Shown here piece by piece: positions 1 through 12,100 of a stretch of 64,000 nucleotides of DNA. The notes below the pieces were generated by a model. The model searched no databases. It saw only the letters and a program-made list of their open reading frames with translations, and was not told the origin of the DNA. Location: contig ARYC01001476.1 of NCBI GenBank assembly GCA_000711775.1, forward strand, positions 1-64,000, written 5' to 3'. The position numbers were made by a program, and so were the translations under genes. This stretch comes from Oxytricha trifallax. Its lineage: Eukaryota; Ciliophora; Spirotrichea; Sporadotrichida; Oxytrichidae. Position 1 is the first letter of the stretch, and every line of letters starts with the position of its first letter.

Positions 1-712
1 AGGTGATATAGCAGCAGTTTCTTGTAGTGGGTCTTTATTTAACTCCAGTAGAATTCAATTCCATTAAATTAAGGGCTGTAAGGAACTTTGTATACAAGAG
101 TAATGTTTAACTCTTCATAAGCTTTCTTAGACCTCCTTAGTCTTATGAACTGAGAGGTTGTCAACAAACAGGATGATCTCTTAATCGTTGTATTTATCTC
201 TCAGCTTATGTAGGAACTCTATGTACTACTCTCGCTTAATAGAGCGAGGATGAATAACATAACTTTCTAAGCCAGAGTCTTCACTAATACCTGCTAAAAT
301 TGCATGGGTTACAACCTTCACTTTCTAATCGTAGACTTCTATATTATCATACTTATTATACCAAGACTTATGAATAAAGGTGTTGAAGGTAAACACAGCT
401 TCATCAGCGTGCATGAACTGATGTTATTAGTAATAGCTCTCTGCATTTAATCATATATATAGTTTAAATCATTACTACAAAATGGCACTGTAAAATCAAT
501 CACTCTCTTCACCCTGTTGACAGTCTTGAAAGTAATACCATTTCTTCTATAAATATTGGCTATAATCTAAGGAGAGATACGCATGTCAGGAAACCTGCGA
601 TGAAACATCACAGCTCGCTAGTCTAATGGAAAGTGTGCCCAATACTTCAAAGTCTTAGAGTCGCAGAGGAAGTCAATATGAGCCTGAGAGAACTTTTATT
701 TTCTTGCAGGAT
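1..712 (-). CDS. TBE transposase, Tc1/mariner-IS630 DDE superfamily (partial, frameshifted)
   Basis: Minus-strand translation with TAA/TAG as Gln gives a DDE_3-type transposase. The N-terminal part reads FPLDQRAVMFHRRFPDMRIS. The first catalytic Asp is in MHADEAVF (403-405), the second in LFVDNLSVHKT (160-162), and the Glu in PYSPQFNGIEFYW (54-56); allowing for the frame break the spacing fits DD34E. Two one-base frame breaks are visible, one upstream of MHADEAVF and one between the second Asp and the Glu, so this copy is either decayed or mis-sequenced. The C-terminus lies beyond the window edge. It corresponds to the 42-kDa ORF of TBE elements. In Oxytricha such transposases take part in programmed DNA elimination. 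Confidence 0.85.
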
Positions 713-1029
713 GCGTTCAACAACCAGAATTAAAATGCTAAACAGCTAACAAGCAGGAATACCTAACAGTTGAGGCACTCTTGCATAATAACTTTGCTAT
801 AGCTGCATAATTTAGAACAGGTTTGGCTTAGTCTATATTAATACACGTACCATACCTAAGCTTAAGCAGTAAATCTAAATATTACTCATCATAAATCGAC
901 CCTAAATTTCGCTAATTTCTATTTCTCATTTTGTAAATTGGCCTAATCTCTACTAACCCCAATAAGACCCCAACTATACCCTACAAATCAAAGCACTTAT
1001 AAACCTCACTAAGGGGTTTTGGGGTTTTG
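1..1029 (-). mobile_element. Telomere-bearing element (TBE-like) transposon, terminal part
   Basis: The element ends at 1013-1029 with GGGGTTTTGGGGTTTTG, which is the 17-base telomere-like terminus known from TBE transposons of Oxytricha. The approximately 100 bases inside it are C/A-rich and non-coding. Next comes a DDE transposase read on the minus strand that runs off the left edge, so only this end of a roughly 4-kb element is in the window. TBEs are germline-limited and are removed from the somatic nucleus, so the element itself argues for micronuclear DNA. It abuts a GTAAGT donor-like site of the neighbouring minus-strand gene, suggesting insertion into an intron or IES of that gene. 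Confidence 0.88.
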
Positions 1030-1037
1030 ATTGTACT

Positions 1038-1690
1038 TACAGGTTATTCTTCTCTCTACTCCGGCTTGAAGATCCGAAAGAGTATTATCTTTTAAGTTAT
1101 TGATCACTTGAACTGGGAGGTGGTTACAAAGTTTCATTCTCACATTTTAAATCAGTAGTCAATTATTGTTGCCGATTATATTAAGGAATATTTGTTGTCT
1201 AATTAAATTTCTGTGAACTGTCAGATAGTTAATTACTAGAATTCTAGGCTGGTGAAATCTTTGAACTATCTGGCAACGAAGAATTCAATTACAGGTCTTA
1301 TTAGTAACTATAATCAAAGTCTAAATCTTGCTGATCCATTCAACAAACCTAAGAAATATTTTCATAAAATGAATAATAAAGTTCCAATTGTTTTTTATGT
1401 GAAAAATATAAATTTGGATAAAGAATAAGTTAAAATTCCCCATCTTAGTCATCGAAATCGTCTACATTATTTAGTATATCAAATTCATTAATTTCATTAT
1501 TGATCCCATTAACAAGCCTTTGCAGCATAGAATTGATATCCCTAAAGTTCTGAATCTTCTTGATAATTAATGCAGCATTTTTGGCATTTAATTCTGGATT
1601 ATATATATCATCACCTTTTAAAAGCATTGATAGGTTATCTAAATAACCTTTTTGAACTAGGCTTAATATAATTTGTACTTAATAAGAAAT
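1038..1690 (-). CDS. Gln/Ser-rich hypothetical protein interrupted by the TBE (partial)
   Basis: Two coding blocks on the minus strand. The block at about 1440-1690 reads KNAALIIKKIQNFRDINSML and ends in an acidic DFDD. A very AT-rich stretch of about 100 bp (1336-1440), probably an IES, follows. The block at about 1038-1335 is rich in Ser and Gln (NSSLPDSSKIS, QLTTDLKCENETLQPPPSSS, RQYSFGSSSRSREKNN). The frame depends on TAA/TAG being Gln. At 1034-1040 there is a GTAAGT donor right beside the TBE end, so the rest of the gene probably lies beyond the transposon. I do not recognise the family. The start is not determined; the Met at 1625-1627 is a candidate. Confidence 0.5.
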
Positions 1691-2580
1691 ATTTAATTTA
1701 TTTTATTTTTTGAATATATAGCGGAAACATAAATTTGAATGGCTTTTCTTTTTGTTGAAATTAAGAATAAGCATATGTGTCATTTTGCCCACATACCCCT
1801 CCCTCATATGATTTTGCAATTTATGACTGAGATCATTCGCTTATGTATTCAACTTATCTTTGAACATCACTAGAGACTCAAATCTATATCATATATAAAT
1901 ACTTAAAACTATATAAAAAAAACACTTAAATATATTTATAAATAAAACATGAAATCTATGTGATTTATGCTTAACTATATCAGATAAGTCAAAGATATAA
2001 TCAGAGGGGTTAATTAATTGCTAATTTTTTGGCAAATTTTTGTTGGATTCTTTCTGGATTTCCACATAAGTAAAACAATACATATTTACTCATACAAAAT
2101 TATAATTACTTATATAGCAATCAATAGTTATGAATATGTATAAAAAGCAGATTACACGACTTTCAAGAACTGATATTAAATTTGACTATTAATTTTTATT
2201 ATAGTAAATAATCTGGAATTGATATAAGAAAATTGATTGAATTTAATTAAAATATATATATGCTCTTTTTACTTACAACCAATCAGCATAGCAATTAATC
2301 ACATAGAATAAAATGAGTATTGTATAGTTAAACTATGTAATTTAATTGTTCTATGGTTAAATTAATGAGGTATATATACTACTAGTATAAATTTCGTAAA
2401 CAGTGATGTCATTCATCCTCTAAAATATTAACAATTGCGTGAGAAAGCATGTGACAATATTTTCCTGATTTTTATTTAAGTTTATATAAATGAAATGCTA
2501 ATTTTTAAATGCCGACTATTGACAAAACAATCAAATATTCACAAAATTTCAACTTGATTACTGTATACTTTTAAGTAATC
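1691..2580. other. AT-rich stretch without recognisable genes
   Basis: Very AT-rich sequence with stops in all frames even under the ciliate code. I see no conserved motif, RNA gene or terminal repeat. It is probably intergenic or internal eliminated germline DNA. Confidence 0.6.
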
Positions 2581-3068
2581 TCAAAAGTTTGTCGAGTTTA
2601 ATTTGTTGATATCAGTTATTATACTTTTTTGGTTTTAATTAGACTTGCTTAAATCTTCTTTGCTTTATGATAAAATATGAGCCAAATGAAGAGGATAGCT
2701 TGAAAATATCGAATCCTCTTCGATTACCGACTAGTGTTACTATCTATCGACTATATCTTCTATTTAAGTTTAGTTAATCAGTTTTTGAGATTTCTCTGGT
2801 GCTGCAATGCCCTAAAGCATCCTGCTTTGAATTTCTTCATCAATATGCATGTCTATTTCAGCCTCGTTTTCTTCATCAACTAAGGTAAAAACTGTATCAG
2901 TTAAAAAGGGAAGCCTTCGAGGAGAAAAAATATGTTATCAGTGGACAGTGCTCTATCTTTCACACCAATGTCTAATGAGAATATGGTGTTAAGAACTGAA
3001 TCTGTGTTAACTGTGGATTAAACAGCTAGATCTCTCGATTGGAAAGCTGAAACCTTCCTGAAATTCAT
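2581..3068 (-). CDS. Hypothetical protein, about 162 aa
   Basis: The minus-strand reading starts at ATG 3066-3068 (MNFRKVSAFQSRDLAV) and ends at TGA 2581-2583. The middle is acidic (TLVDEENEAEIDMHIDEEIQ) and the C-terminus polar (QSKEDLSKSNQNQKSIITD). A single frame break sits in a run of T near 2930; adding one T restores one continuous frame of 163 codons. Several TAA/TAG codons are read as Gln. Codon choice and the acidic, Met-rich core look like a real protein. A shorter overlapping plus-strand frame at 2933-3075 is less convincing. I cannot assign a family. No signal peptide or membrane segment is visible. Confidence 0.6.
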
Positions 3069-4426
3069 TTTGTTAAAGGTTGGTTTATTGCCAAATTACT
3101 ATTGCTACTATTAACCTAAACTCTATGGTAAATTCATCTACTATTAATGCAATGGATTCAGTAAAATTACTTAGAATTGACAGAGAATGTTTAAATAGTC
3201 AAAAATTGTAAATTATAGTATTTTTGCATCATTAATATTAAAAATCTATTATGTTTGAGTATGTGGAATAAGGAGTATAAATAAAATATTAAATATGGCC
3301 TAAGTTTTTTATAAAAGATAAGTTCAATTTTAACAATACAAGTAAATAATCTTCTTATTAATAATTCTACCAATAATAAATGTCTATGATTAAATAAATT
3401 AAATATATTGGATGAGATTATTAGGTATTGTATGTATAAATAAGAGCGAAAATAGTTCACTTTAATATTTTATAAAAATTAATTATTAAATCTATACGAG
3501 CTAACTCAAAAAGATCTGTTTTCGACTTAGCTCGTAAATTTTATTTTATTAAAATAAATTATTATAATAAACCTATATTCTTGATTAATAATATATATTT
3601 TGGCAAATTTTTGAATATTTACTAATTCATTAAGTTAGATAAGTTAATCATTTTTTTAAGCAATCAAATATGATTATTATCAAATACTATAATATAACAA
3701 TTTAGTAAGGCTAGATTTGAATTTAAGGATGGTTAATCATCCTTTAACTCATTTAGGATTGGTTATGATAGACGAGTTATGATTGATTGTTCATTAAAAG
3801 TTGTTATTGTTAATGAAGTTTAAAATTTAACTATTGCTGTTATTGGTTTTAGTGCATCATATTTGTGAATTAGTGACCGTCTTATTGGTTAGGAGATGCC
3901 CACATAAGATTTTTGTTGCTTCCACATGAGTGATTTCAATCAATGAAAAAGGCTTAAAATAAAATAATTGAGCTCATGGAATGAGTTTGTTTGAGGTGAG
4001 AATCCGTGGCTCTTAGGTGGTGAACTATAATTATACTATTCTTAGGGAGAAATTTGCATTGATAATCCAGGTTTCATTCAATGTTAAGGTGGCGAAAATG
4101 AAAGAGGAAAGTGCATAATTTCATTAGGGTTAAGAGTTTTTTTTGTAACTGCTGAAATGTACGGCCTATTTTAAACATTATATTTCTCAAAATAATTTAT
4201 ATTACTTATAAGCTGAAACCTGCTATTAAGTTGGGCTAAAAGAACCAGATATTTTTAAGAATGGTTAAGTCTTAGGAAAATTTATGGAAATCTCTTTTCA
4301 GACTTATCATGATAAAAAGCGTACATTTCTCCTCTTTTGAATTGCATTCTCTAACTCTTATAGTTTTAATATATACTAAATTATGAAATCTTCGTAATCT
4401 TACATCACATGGATTGGTTTTGTACT
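3069..4426. other. Intergenic AT-rich DNA with a hairpin
   Basis: No convincing gene on either strand. It contains the perfect inverted repeat described separately at 3496-3535 and otherwise low-complexity A/T sequence. Confidence 0.5.
3496..3535. repeat. Perfect 9-bp inverted repeat (ACGAGCTAA ... TTAGCTCGT)
   Basis: The arms at 3496-3504 and 3527-3535 are exact reverse complements around a 22-base loop. The arm sequence closely resembles another inverted repeat at 28131-28157 (GACGAGCT ... AGCTCGTC), so it may belong to a dispersed germline repeat family. Confidence 0.6.
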
Positions 4427-5690
4427 TCAGAATATGATAAAGCCTCTCAAAAGTGGAGTGTGAATGTTTGCATTTAAAACCAAGGGGACATCCTTCTTCC
4501 TAATCCGCAAGAAAACTTTTACAGTCATCTGGCCAATAGCTATATTAATCTGGGGGCCTTCTGAAATCTTAAAACTTATGCGCATAGATACACTATGCCC
4601 AGTCATGCTCCACATTTTTCTCGGGACAATAGGCTGTTTTATAGCGATAAATGTAAAACATGTCAGGGTCTAAGGTCTATCTTAAACTTTACAAATCATC
4701 TGGTTGTAGCTTTTACTCAGCTGAGATGTATAAGGGCACTATATAGATTTATCATATAAAATTAAGAATTAACTTACTGGCTATATATTTCTTTTGGGAG
4801 TTAGTTTGAACAAACGGGGGATGATAAATAAATTGGAATAATTTAGTTTTATGAGATTATATAAATAAAATGTTTTAAAGTTTTATTAAGATTAGAAAAA
4901 TAAATTGTAAGAACCCTATTTATCAAATCCTGAATTATGAAAACATATTATGAAATATTCTTGAAATATTAAATTTAATATTAATTTCCAATAATATTGA
5001 TGATGTCATTTACATATTATTTAACTGAAGTTTGACAAATGATATGGGACTTAATTCATGTTCATTGCAACTACTAAAGGACCATAAAAATGTGTTATTG
5101 CGAAATAATTCCAGTAAGTGAGCATTAGGATTTCTAGGAAATTTAAATCCCTCACATTTAAGCAGCAAAATATGTAAGCTTTTGCCATAGAAATCTTCTC
5201 AATATTTCACTTCGATGTTCATGGGTTTCCTGAACACGCTATAATCATAAAATGAGATAAATACTGATATCTGAATTTAATTTATGTATAAGTAAATTCG
5301 TAATTATTATTAATTTTGTGTATATTAAATATAGGAACTGAGACTAACCTATAGGAGGGAGGTTCCTCAGGGGAATGACCCTTAAATACTTTGGTCCACT
5401 AATTATTTACATTTTCGTCAAACACTTGCTTTAAACTTGTCTCGTTGCCTATATACGATATTAATATTTTGGAATTATGTTTTATATTTATGATGTTTAT
5501 GAATTTGAAATTGTAATTTTGATTATGAGGTTTTACTGGATAAATTGACTGATTGGTTTCCATTGGGACAATAACAACGTCAAGATTCTTGAATTCGAGC
5601 TGTTGTGATCACTTTTGTCGAGTTGGGGAGCTCAATCCATAGGTTTAGCCCTTTTACATCATTCACAAATAATGACTTTTTATTCTTAAC
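4427..5690 (-). CDS. Hypothetical protein in several coding segments
   Basis: The minus-strand coding sequence comes in blocks. The 5' block (about 5690-5340) reads VNDVKGLNLWIELPNSTKVI, then after one frame break NLDVVIVPMETNQSIYPVKP and ends near HSPEEPPSYR. A middle block (about 5235-5000) reads NPNAHLLELFRNNTFLWSF; an in-frame TGA lies near 5193. The 3' block (4840-4427) contains RKMWSMTGHSVSMRISFKIS and VLNANIHTPLLRGFIIF before a TGA at 4427-4429. A 39-bp intron with GTAAGT donor and TAG acceptor lies at 4739-4777. I do not know the family. The exact block boundaries and the start are uncertain, and the blocks might belong to more than one gene. Confidence 0.5.
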
Positions 5691-6123
5691 TCAAAAATAT
5701 ACATATTATGTAAATGTATACTAATAAATTTTTGATTTACAGCTAATCCAATGATGGATTTATTTAGGGTAGCTGTTGCTGAGGAACAAATTCAGCATTC
5801 AACTATTGCTATTATTAATGTAAATTGGTATTTATGTTTAGTTAAATATCACTTTGTGAGTTTGTTGGGCTTTGCCAATACAACTATTGTTAATTTTTTG
5901 ATTGCATTTTGTGTTTAATATATATAAACAAAATTTTATTTACCTTAAATTATTTATTTACATCACTCCTTCTTTTTAATGATTTAACTTTTTCAATTAC
6001 ATTTTCAGAAATTTGATATAACGAGATATTTATTGTGAAAAATTTCAATTAAGTCAATTTTTTATTGATTAATTTAAAAGTATTGAAATATTTATATAAA
6101 ATTAAAATAAAAGCTTAGAAAAT

Positions 6124-9100
6124 ATGAGTGTGAGCATCGACACCTTGGAGCGCATTCAGGCTCAACTTCGTAGTTCAAGAGACAACGGCGGCACCATTAA
6201 GATGGATTTGTACACTTACTTGACTGAAGTATTCAATCGTATCATCCTCAACAACCCATATGATGCTTATAATAAATTTGAGGAGATTTCACTATTAGTA
6301 AACCAAACAAATCTCAAAATCAAAAATCTAAAAAAAATGCTAGATATTTCTATATATTTTCATAATTAATGAATTCTATTTATACTCACAATTAATGAAT
6401 AAATTATAAATAAATAAATTGCTGGATAAAGATAATTCAAAGATAATACAATAATTTAAAATGGTAAAATTTATACAAAAACCAATTATTTTAGTAGCAC
6501 TTATTTTACTAATCAAATTTACAGTATCTCAGCCATTCAATAAAATTTTTATGTAAATTGAAATTAGATTCATTAATATAATTTTATTGATTAGTGGAGA
6601 CTCTAACTACTCCGCCACTTTCATATAGATACAGTCTTAACTCTGTTGAATGTAAATTATTTCTGTGTGATGCAAAGAGTGACCAATGAATTCTATCCTT
6701 TCACTGCATTAATCTTTGATTTGTACAATATCAAGTATAATCAAGTCAAAGAAGTTATAATTTTAATTTACAAATTATGTTAATGAACATTTTATGAGAA
6801 AATTTAGGCAATTTTTTAAAATAAGTATTCAGCGCGCTAAATGTGTAAAATTAGCATGAGTGTTCTATATCTCGGAGAAACCAAAAATTTATATATTTTT
6901 TTTTTAATAATATTAACCTTAAATAGAAATGATTATTTACTAGGACCCCCACCCTTCATATTAATTGTTATTAACAACATATACACCTTGTTTCTCTTTA
7001 CCTTTTATAAGCAAATGGTAAAATTTTCTATCATTTGTTTATATTTCTTTCGAGAAAATAAAGTATTTTAAGTTTTTATTGAATTTGTTTTCAATAAAAT
7101 GATAACTATTTTATTTTATAATTAGTCAATAAAATTTATCGGCTATTTAAATCCTGTTTTATAGAATAAGTAGTAAAAATACTTTCAAAACATTTTAATA
7201 AATATTTGATTATCTATGATTTTTTGAGAAATGGTATATTTAATGGCGTGGAATGTTGGTTTATCATAGAAATGAAAACACATAGAGTATGGCTTGCTAA
7301 AGCAGACAGAGATATAGGAAAAATGATTGAATATCTGGATGACCCACAAATTCTAGAAAGAGTGTTAAGTAACTCAGTTCTGATGGCAAACATTAATGGT
7401 AGCATTATTTGTGGGGTAATGAAGAACATAAAATGCCCAAAGCCATCTAAGTATTAAACTTCATTAATTTATTTATTCTAATGGGCTTAAGGAAATGGCT
7501 TCATAAAAAGAAACACAAAGGAACTAAATGAAGACTAATTCGTTCTTGACTACATTTATGACATGATATAAAACGATGAAATAGTACAGTCCACAAACTT
7601 GATTAGAGGAGCCATGCTTAAGAAAAAAAAAGGCATGTATTTTGATTTAGATGTTTGGCTTGAAAAATGGGACAATAGAGTGGTATACATTTATAATTTC
7701 ATAGACCAGAAAGCTTTTAAGTGGTATGATATTCTCTTGCCAAATGGAGATTTCATAATGTCAAGACATCATCACCCAATCATTCATAATAAAAATTAGC
7801 ATTGAATATTTTACTTTTTAATGTTCCAATATTTTAGCATGATGATTGAAGGGTACTTCAAGAGTTAATTCGATTAGACATCACAAATTCAAGACATCCA
7901 TTCATAAAACAAAAATCTTATACAATTTAAGCCATGTTTTCAAGAAGTAAGCGAGACTGCCCCTTATTAAATCGAATTTTTCATAAAATTAATGCAATCA
8001 TTAGGGAATACTAAGCAATCAAAAGTAAATTAATTATTTTAAAAACAAGAAAATAAGATGGCATTTATAACTTCTAAGTTGAAAATGGGTAATATATGGA
8101 GGTTGAGATAGTTTTAAGAGGTTTAAGTTTTGGATAGTGGAGGAATTAAGATAAGTAAAGCGAAAAATATATGATTGTAAGAATATAATTTTGATGAATA
8201 CTAATACTTTTTGTAATAATCAAAAAATGGAATCTCAAAAAAACAGTTTCATCTTTCCAAATGCCTTCGTAAATGTCGCCATCTGCCTGAGTCAGTCTTC
8301 TGTTTCCTTGTCTTTCAGCTGCTCTGTGAATTACTTGTTCTCAGCCTTCACGACTCTTACCTGCCTGGTTCTCTGTAAAAAGTAAATTTCAGATATGTTT
8401 TTTGTAACTTACATTTTTGTGAGTGAACAGTCTCCACCAGCGTCACCATTATTAGGTATTTGCATTTTAATTATTAATTTCATTTTCATTTATCAATTCT
8501 CGATTATTTTATATAAATCTTTATGCCGACTCTTAATTCTTTGGATTTCAACATTGAAACTCACAAAAATCTTCATTAAAGAGTAATTAAATTCAATATA
8601 GTTTGAAACAACTCAATTATAATTATAAATTTAAAAAGAATCACATAAAATTTTCATATTTCTGCAAAAATTAAGAACAATAAGGGACATTACGTCAAAT
8701 TAAATTCACACTTTAGATTTAGTTTTTAATAAATATGATTAAAACATTATTTTTTTTTTAATTTAATTAATTTGATTATCAATGAGTGACATCCTTGCAA
8801 CAGTTAGATTAAAAATAATAAAAACCCTTAACCTCATTAAAATTCTAATTAAATCTTTACTCCCCTTCAATATATTGATAAGGCTTTCTATTCCTTATAA
8901 AAATTATAGAGATAATAATAATCCAATAGTAGAACGAGAACTAGATAGTTATTTTCATAGTAAAAATAGAAGAATTTATTTTCAAAAACTTTATCAAGAA
9001 AGTCTTTTAATTTGTTTAGTAATTTAAATTTTAGTGTTCAAATAATATTTAAAGTCAAGTAATCTGTTGGAGGAGAGTCTTGAGAATGATTATAAAGACA

Positions 9101-12100
9101 ACAGCATAAGTTCAGATATTTATCAAACTTATTAAAATCTCTTATAACCCCAAAACCCCATCATGACTTTAACATATGACGATAACTTCCCTAAAGCACT
9201 TAGTATTTTTGATAAAAATCTCCCAGACATATCAGTTATTTAGTTATAATAGGAAGCAAAAGCCGAAACAAAACGTCTATAATGCATTATAAAACTCTGA
9301 ATGTGTTTGATGATATGGATTAAAATACAGTAATTCCAAATAAATCTTTCACTAGAGAGCAGTACGCCAAATCTAATGATAGAATTCCTAAAGCATACCA
9401 AAAAGATAAACTCAATCTTTTTATCAAATTAAACGACAAGCAATTTCTATCATTTTTTAAGTTTATTACAATTGCTAATACCACTCTATATGATACACAT
9501 TAAACAGTCTATAATCCACAGCCTCCTTCAATTTCATCAGAAATATAATCTAAGAAATAAAATTACTCATCAGTCAATCAGCCTCACTAAGAATATTAAA
9601 ACAGGAAGCTTCCTATAAAAATTAGCAATAGAATTGCTTATAAAAAGAGCCAAAGAATATGGTAAATAGCATAAAAGACTTAATTGGCACGTCAAATAAA
9701 ATACTAGTAAATAAGTAAATTAAAGTTATGTAAAATAACAGTAATTTAATCAAGTAAAAAATTATGCTTAACAATGAGAGAAATTATGTTTAGGGTGACT
9801 CTTCAATTTCAAATAAATTTTCTCATTAAAATTTTAGCTTAACTGATGAAGATAACCTAAGAATAAAAGATAGAAATTTTTCCCCACAGAGAGATGTTAT
9901 CTAAGTTACCGACTAGAATATTGATTTATTGTAAGAAAAAGTAGTCCTTAAAATTTAGGAAAAGCAACCAAAAACAATTATTCCCAAGATTTACAGTTTT
10001 CTTATAGTAAAATTGCATAAAATTAATCAAGTTTAACTTAACTAAAAGATTATAATTAGATTAAAGTCACTATACATTAATTTAGGAAATATCTCGAAAA
10101 ATACTCAGTTCACTAAGGCATGTATGAAATAAAAATAATCAAGATACCTAATCAAGATAAAATGATTCTTAATTCATTAAACACTAACTCGATCACTATA
10201 AAAGTCAACTTGAAAACTTATTTAATCATTAATATGTAAAAAGACTATTGTCAAAAGAGCTGTTTCATCAAATTTATGAGAGATTATAGGTTAAAACTTT
10301 AGAATTTCAACAAATTCATTAAAACCTATTTATAATGCGAATTTAATCTCTTGAAGTAGACAAATAATAACTGATTAAAAAGAACCGTTGAATAATTTAA
10401 CAGTATGCTCATTAAAAGCAATTTTATGATGAAGAACATAAATATAGGTATTAAATGTTTAAGAATGTGGCAATTCTACAGAATATGATAAAAAAGAATT
10501 TGAGATATAAGGTTCCTTAAAAGAAGAGGAAGTTTAAGTCAAATAATGTTTTTGAAATTAATACAAAAAATTGAAAGAACAGAGAGAACGAGAAGTCTAA
10601 CTCAATAATTTGTAAATATAGACTATAAAAGCATCTAGATTGATATTTAAAGACTCAATTTAAAACTAAAAGAAGATCTTTGGGATGTTTAAGATGATTA
10701 AAGAGGCATCCGTTTTTTCAGGTGTAACTAATAAACTAAGTGAGGTCATAAGAAAACTTGGGAAGGTAGACTAACAAGAACTTGCGAATTAGTTTAAAAC
10801 TGCAGATAAAAGTATGAAAGTGTAGGATTAAGGGAAATATAATGGCATGGTAAAGGATATATTCTGCAAGGTTTTGGGAATTCAACTTAAAATAGCCAAA
10901 AAGGCTTTGTAAAAATACAAGCATAGCCGCAAGAAAACGCACATGGGAGTATAAACTGAATATGATGAAGAATTAATGAAAATGTTTGCTACAAAAGAAG
11001 TAATTATACTGAAAGAAGAAAATAGTCAACTCAAGATTCAACTTGAAGAGGAAGTAATTGTAAATAAAACTTTGACTAAGGAAAATTAAGAACTAAATTT
11101 TAAACACACTAAAAAAAATGAAAAATTCAGAGAACTGACAAATGACCATAAGGTAAGTAAAACATAATGTATAGGCGAACGAAAACTAATCACTGACAAA
11201 AACTCAAAGTCACATTTAAAATAAATATGGAGAAATGTAAAATATCTACAAAGATCTAATGATTAATTGGAAAATGCAATTCAAAGAGTAAGTCAGTTTA
11301 AAAAGGATAGGAAACATTTGATTAAAGAGTTAGTAAATATAAGTCAAGCAGTGAGAGAAGTGAAAGCCAGTAAGATTTTTCAATAGATTTGGATAACTGA
11401 CATGGATTCAGAGGGTGAAGAAAATAAAGGTGGAGATCAATAAAATCTAATAAATCACTAGCTGAGCCTTGATAAGTTATATAAATACAATTCAAAGGAT
11501 GGCTCGTTTGGCTTCAATATAGATGATCTTAATTCGTCAAAAGAGCAAGATGAAATAAGTCAAAAATAATAAGCTGAAAACTTTAGTGATGACTCATCTG
11601 AGGGTGGTTTACAACGAGATATAATTGACGACGAGGGGATGAGGTGAAGATTGAGCGAAATTGAGAATATATACCTACCTGTATCTCAACCAATTTAACA
11701 AATAGATTAGAAGTAAAAAGTGAAGGAGGTAGATAGAATAGTTTATAGATCAACAAAAGATCACCTTCGCATAGAGCGAGACTTTGAAGCCAGAGTAAAA
11801 CTCACTGAAGAACTAAGAAAGGAAAAAGAAAGCCAAGTTAAAATTTAGTCTTAACTTAGGAAGGAATTAGAGCAACTGTAAAAAGACATTGAATCTAAAG
11901 AATTAAAGTAGGCTAATTTAGGTTTATACGATTCTAATTTGAGAAATCTCAATGAAAATAAGAAAGAAAAGAAGACTCATTTACTCGAGGCATAGCTCTA
12001 AAATCTTAAAGATAAACAAAAGAACGAGGCTGCTTCTTAAAACAGAACTGAAAAAGAAGAGTCATAGAGAAAATATAATAAACATTTTTGAGAGAAAAGT

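Noticed and set aside
2933..3075. Plus-strand frame MLSVDSALSFTPMSNEN
   Set aside because: The opposite strand gives a longer gene with an ATG, an acidic core and a TGA once one T is restored.
4464..4673. Plus-strand hydrophobic ORF of 69 residues
   Set aside because: It is antisense to the more credible minus-strand block, which extends further, contains a GT-AG intron and ends at TGA.
8191..8586. Two plus-strand ORFs rich in Ser, Phe and Leu
   Set aside because: They overlap the minus-strand MORN-like block and its putative intron, and have no features of their own.
9144..9157. C4A4C4 string that could be a second TBE end or a telomerase RNA template
   Set aside because: It lies inside a coding frame that continues on both sides (LLQPQNPIMTL), is shorter than the 17-base TBE terminus, and no transposase or telomerase RNA features flank it.
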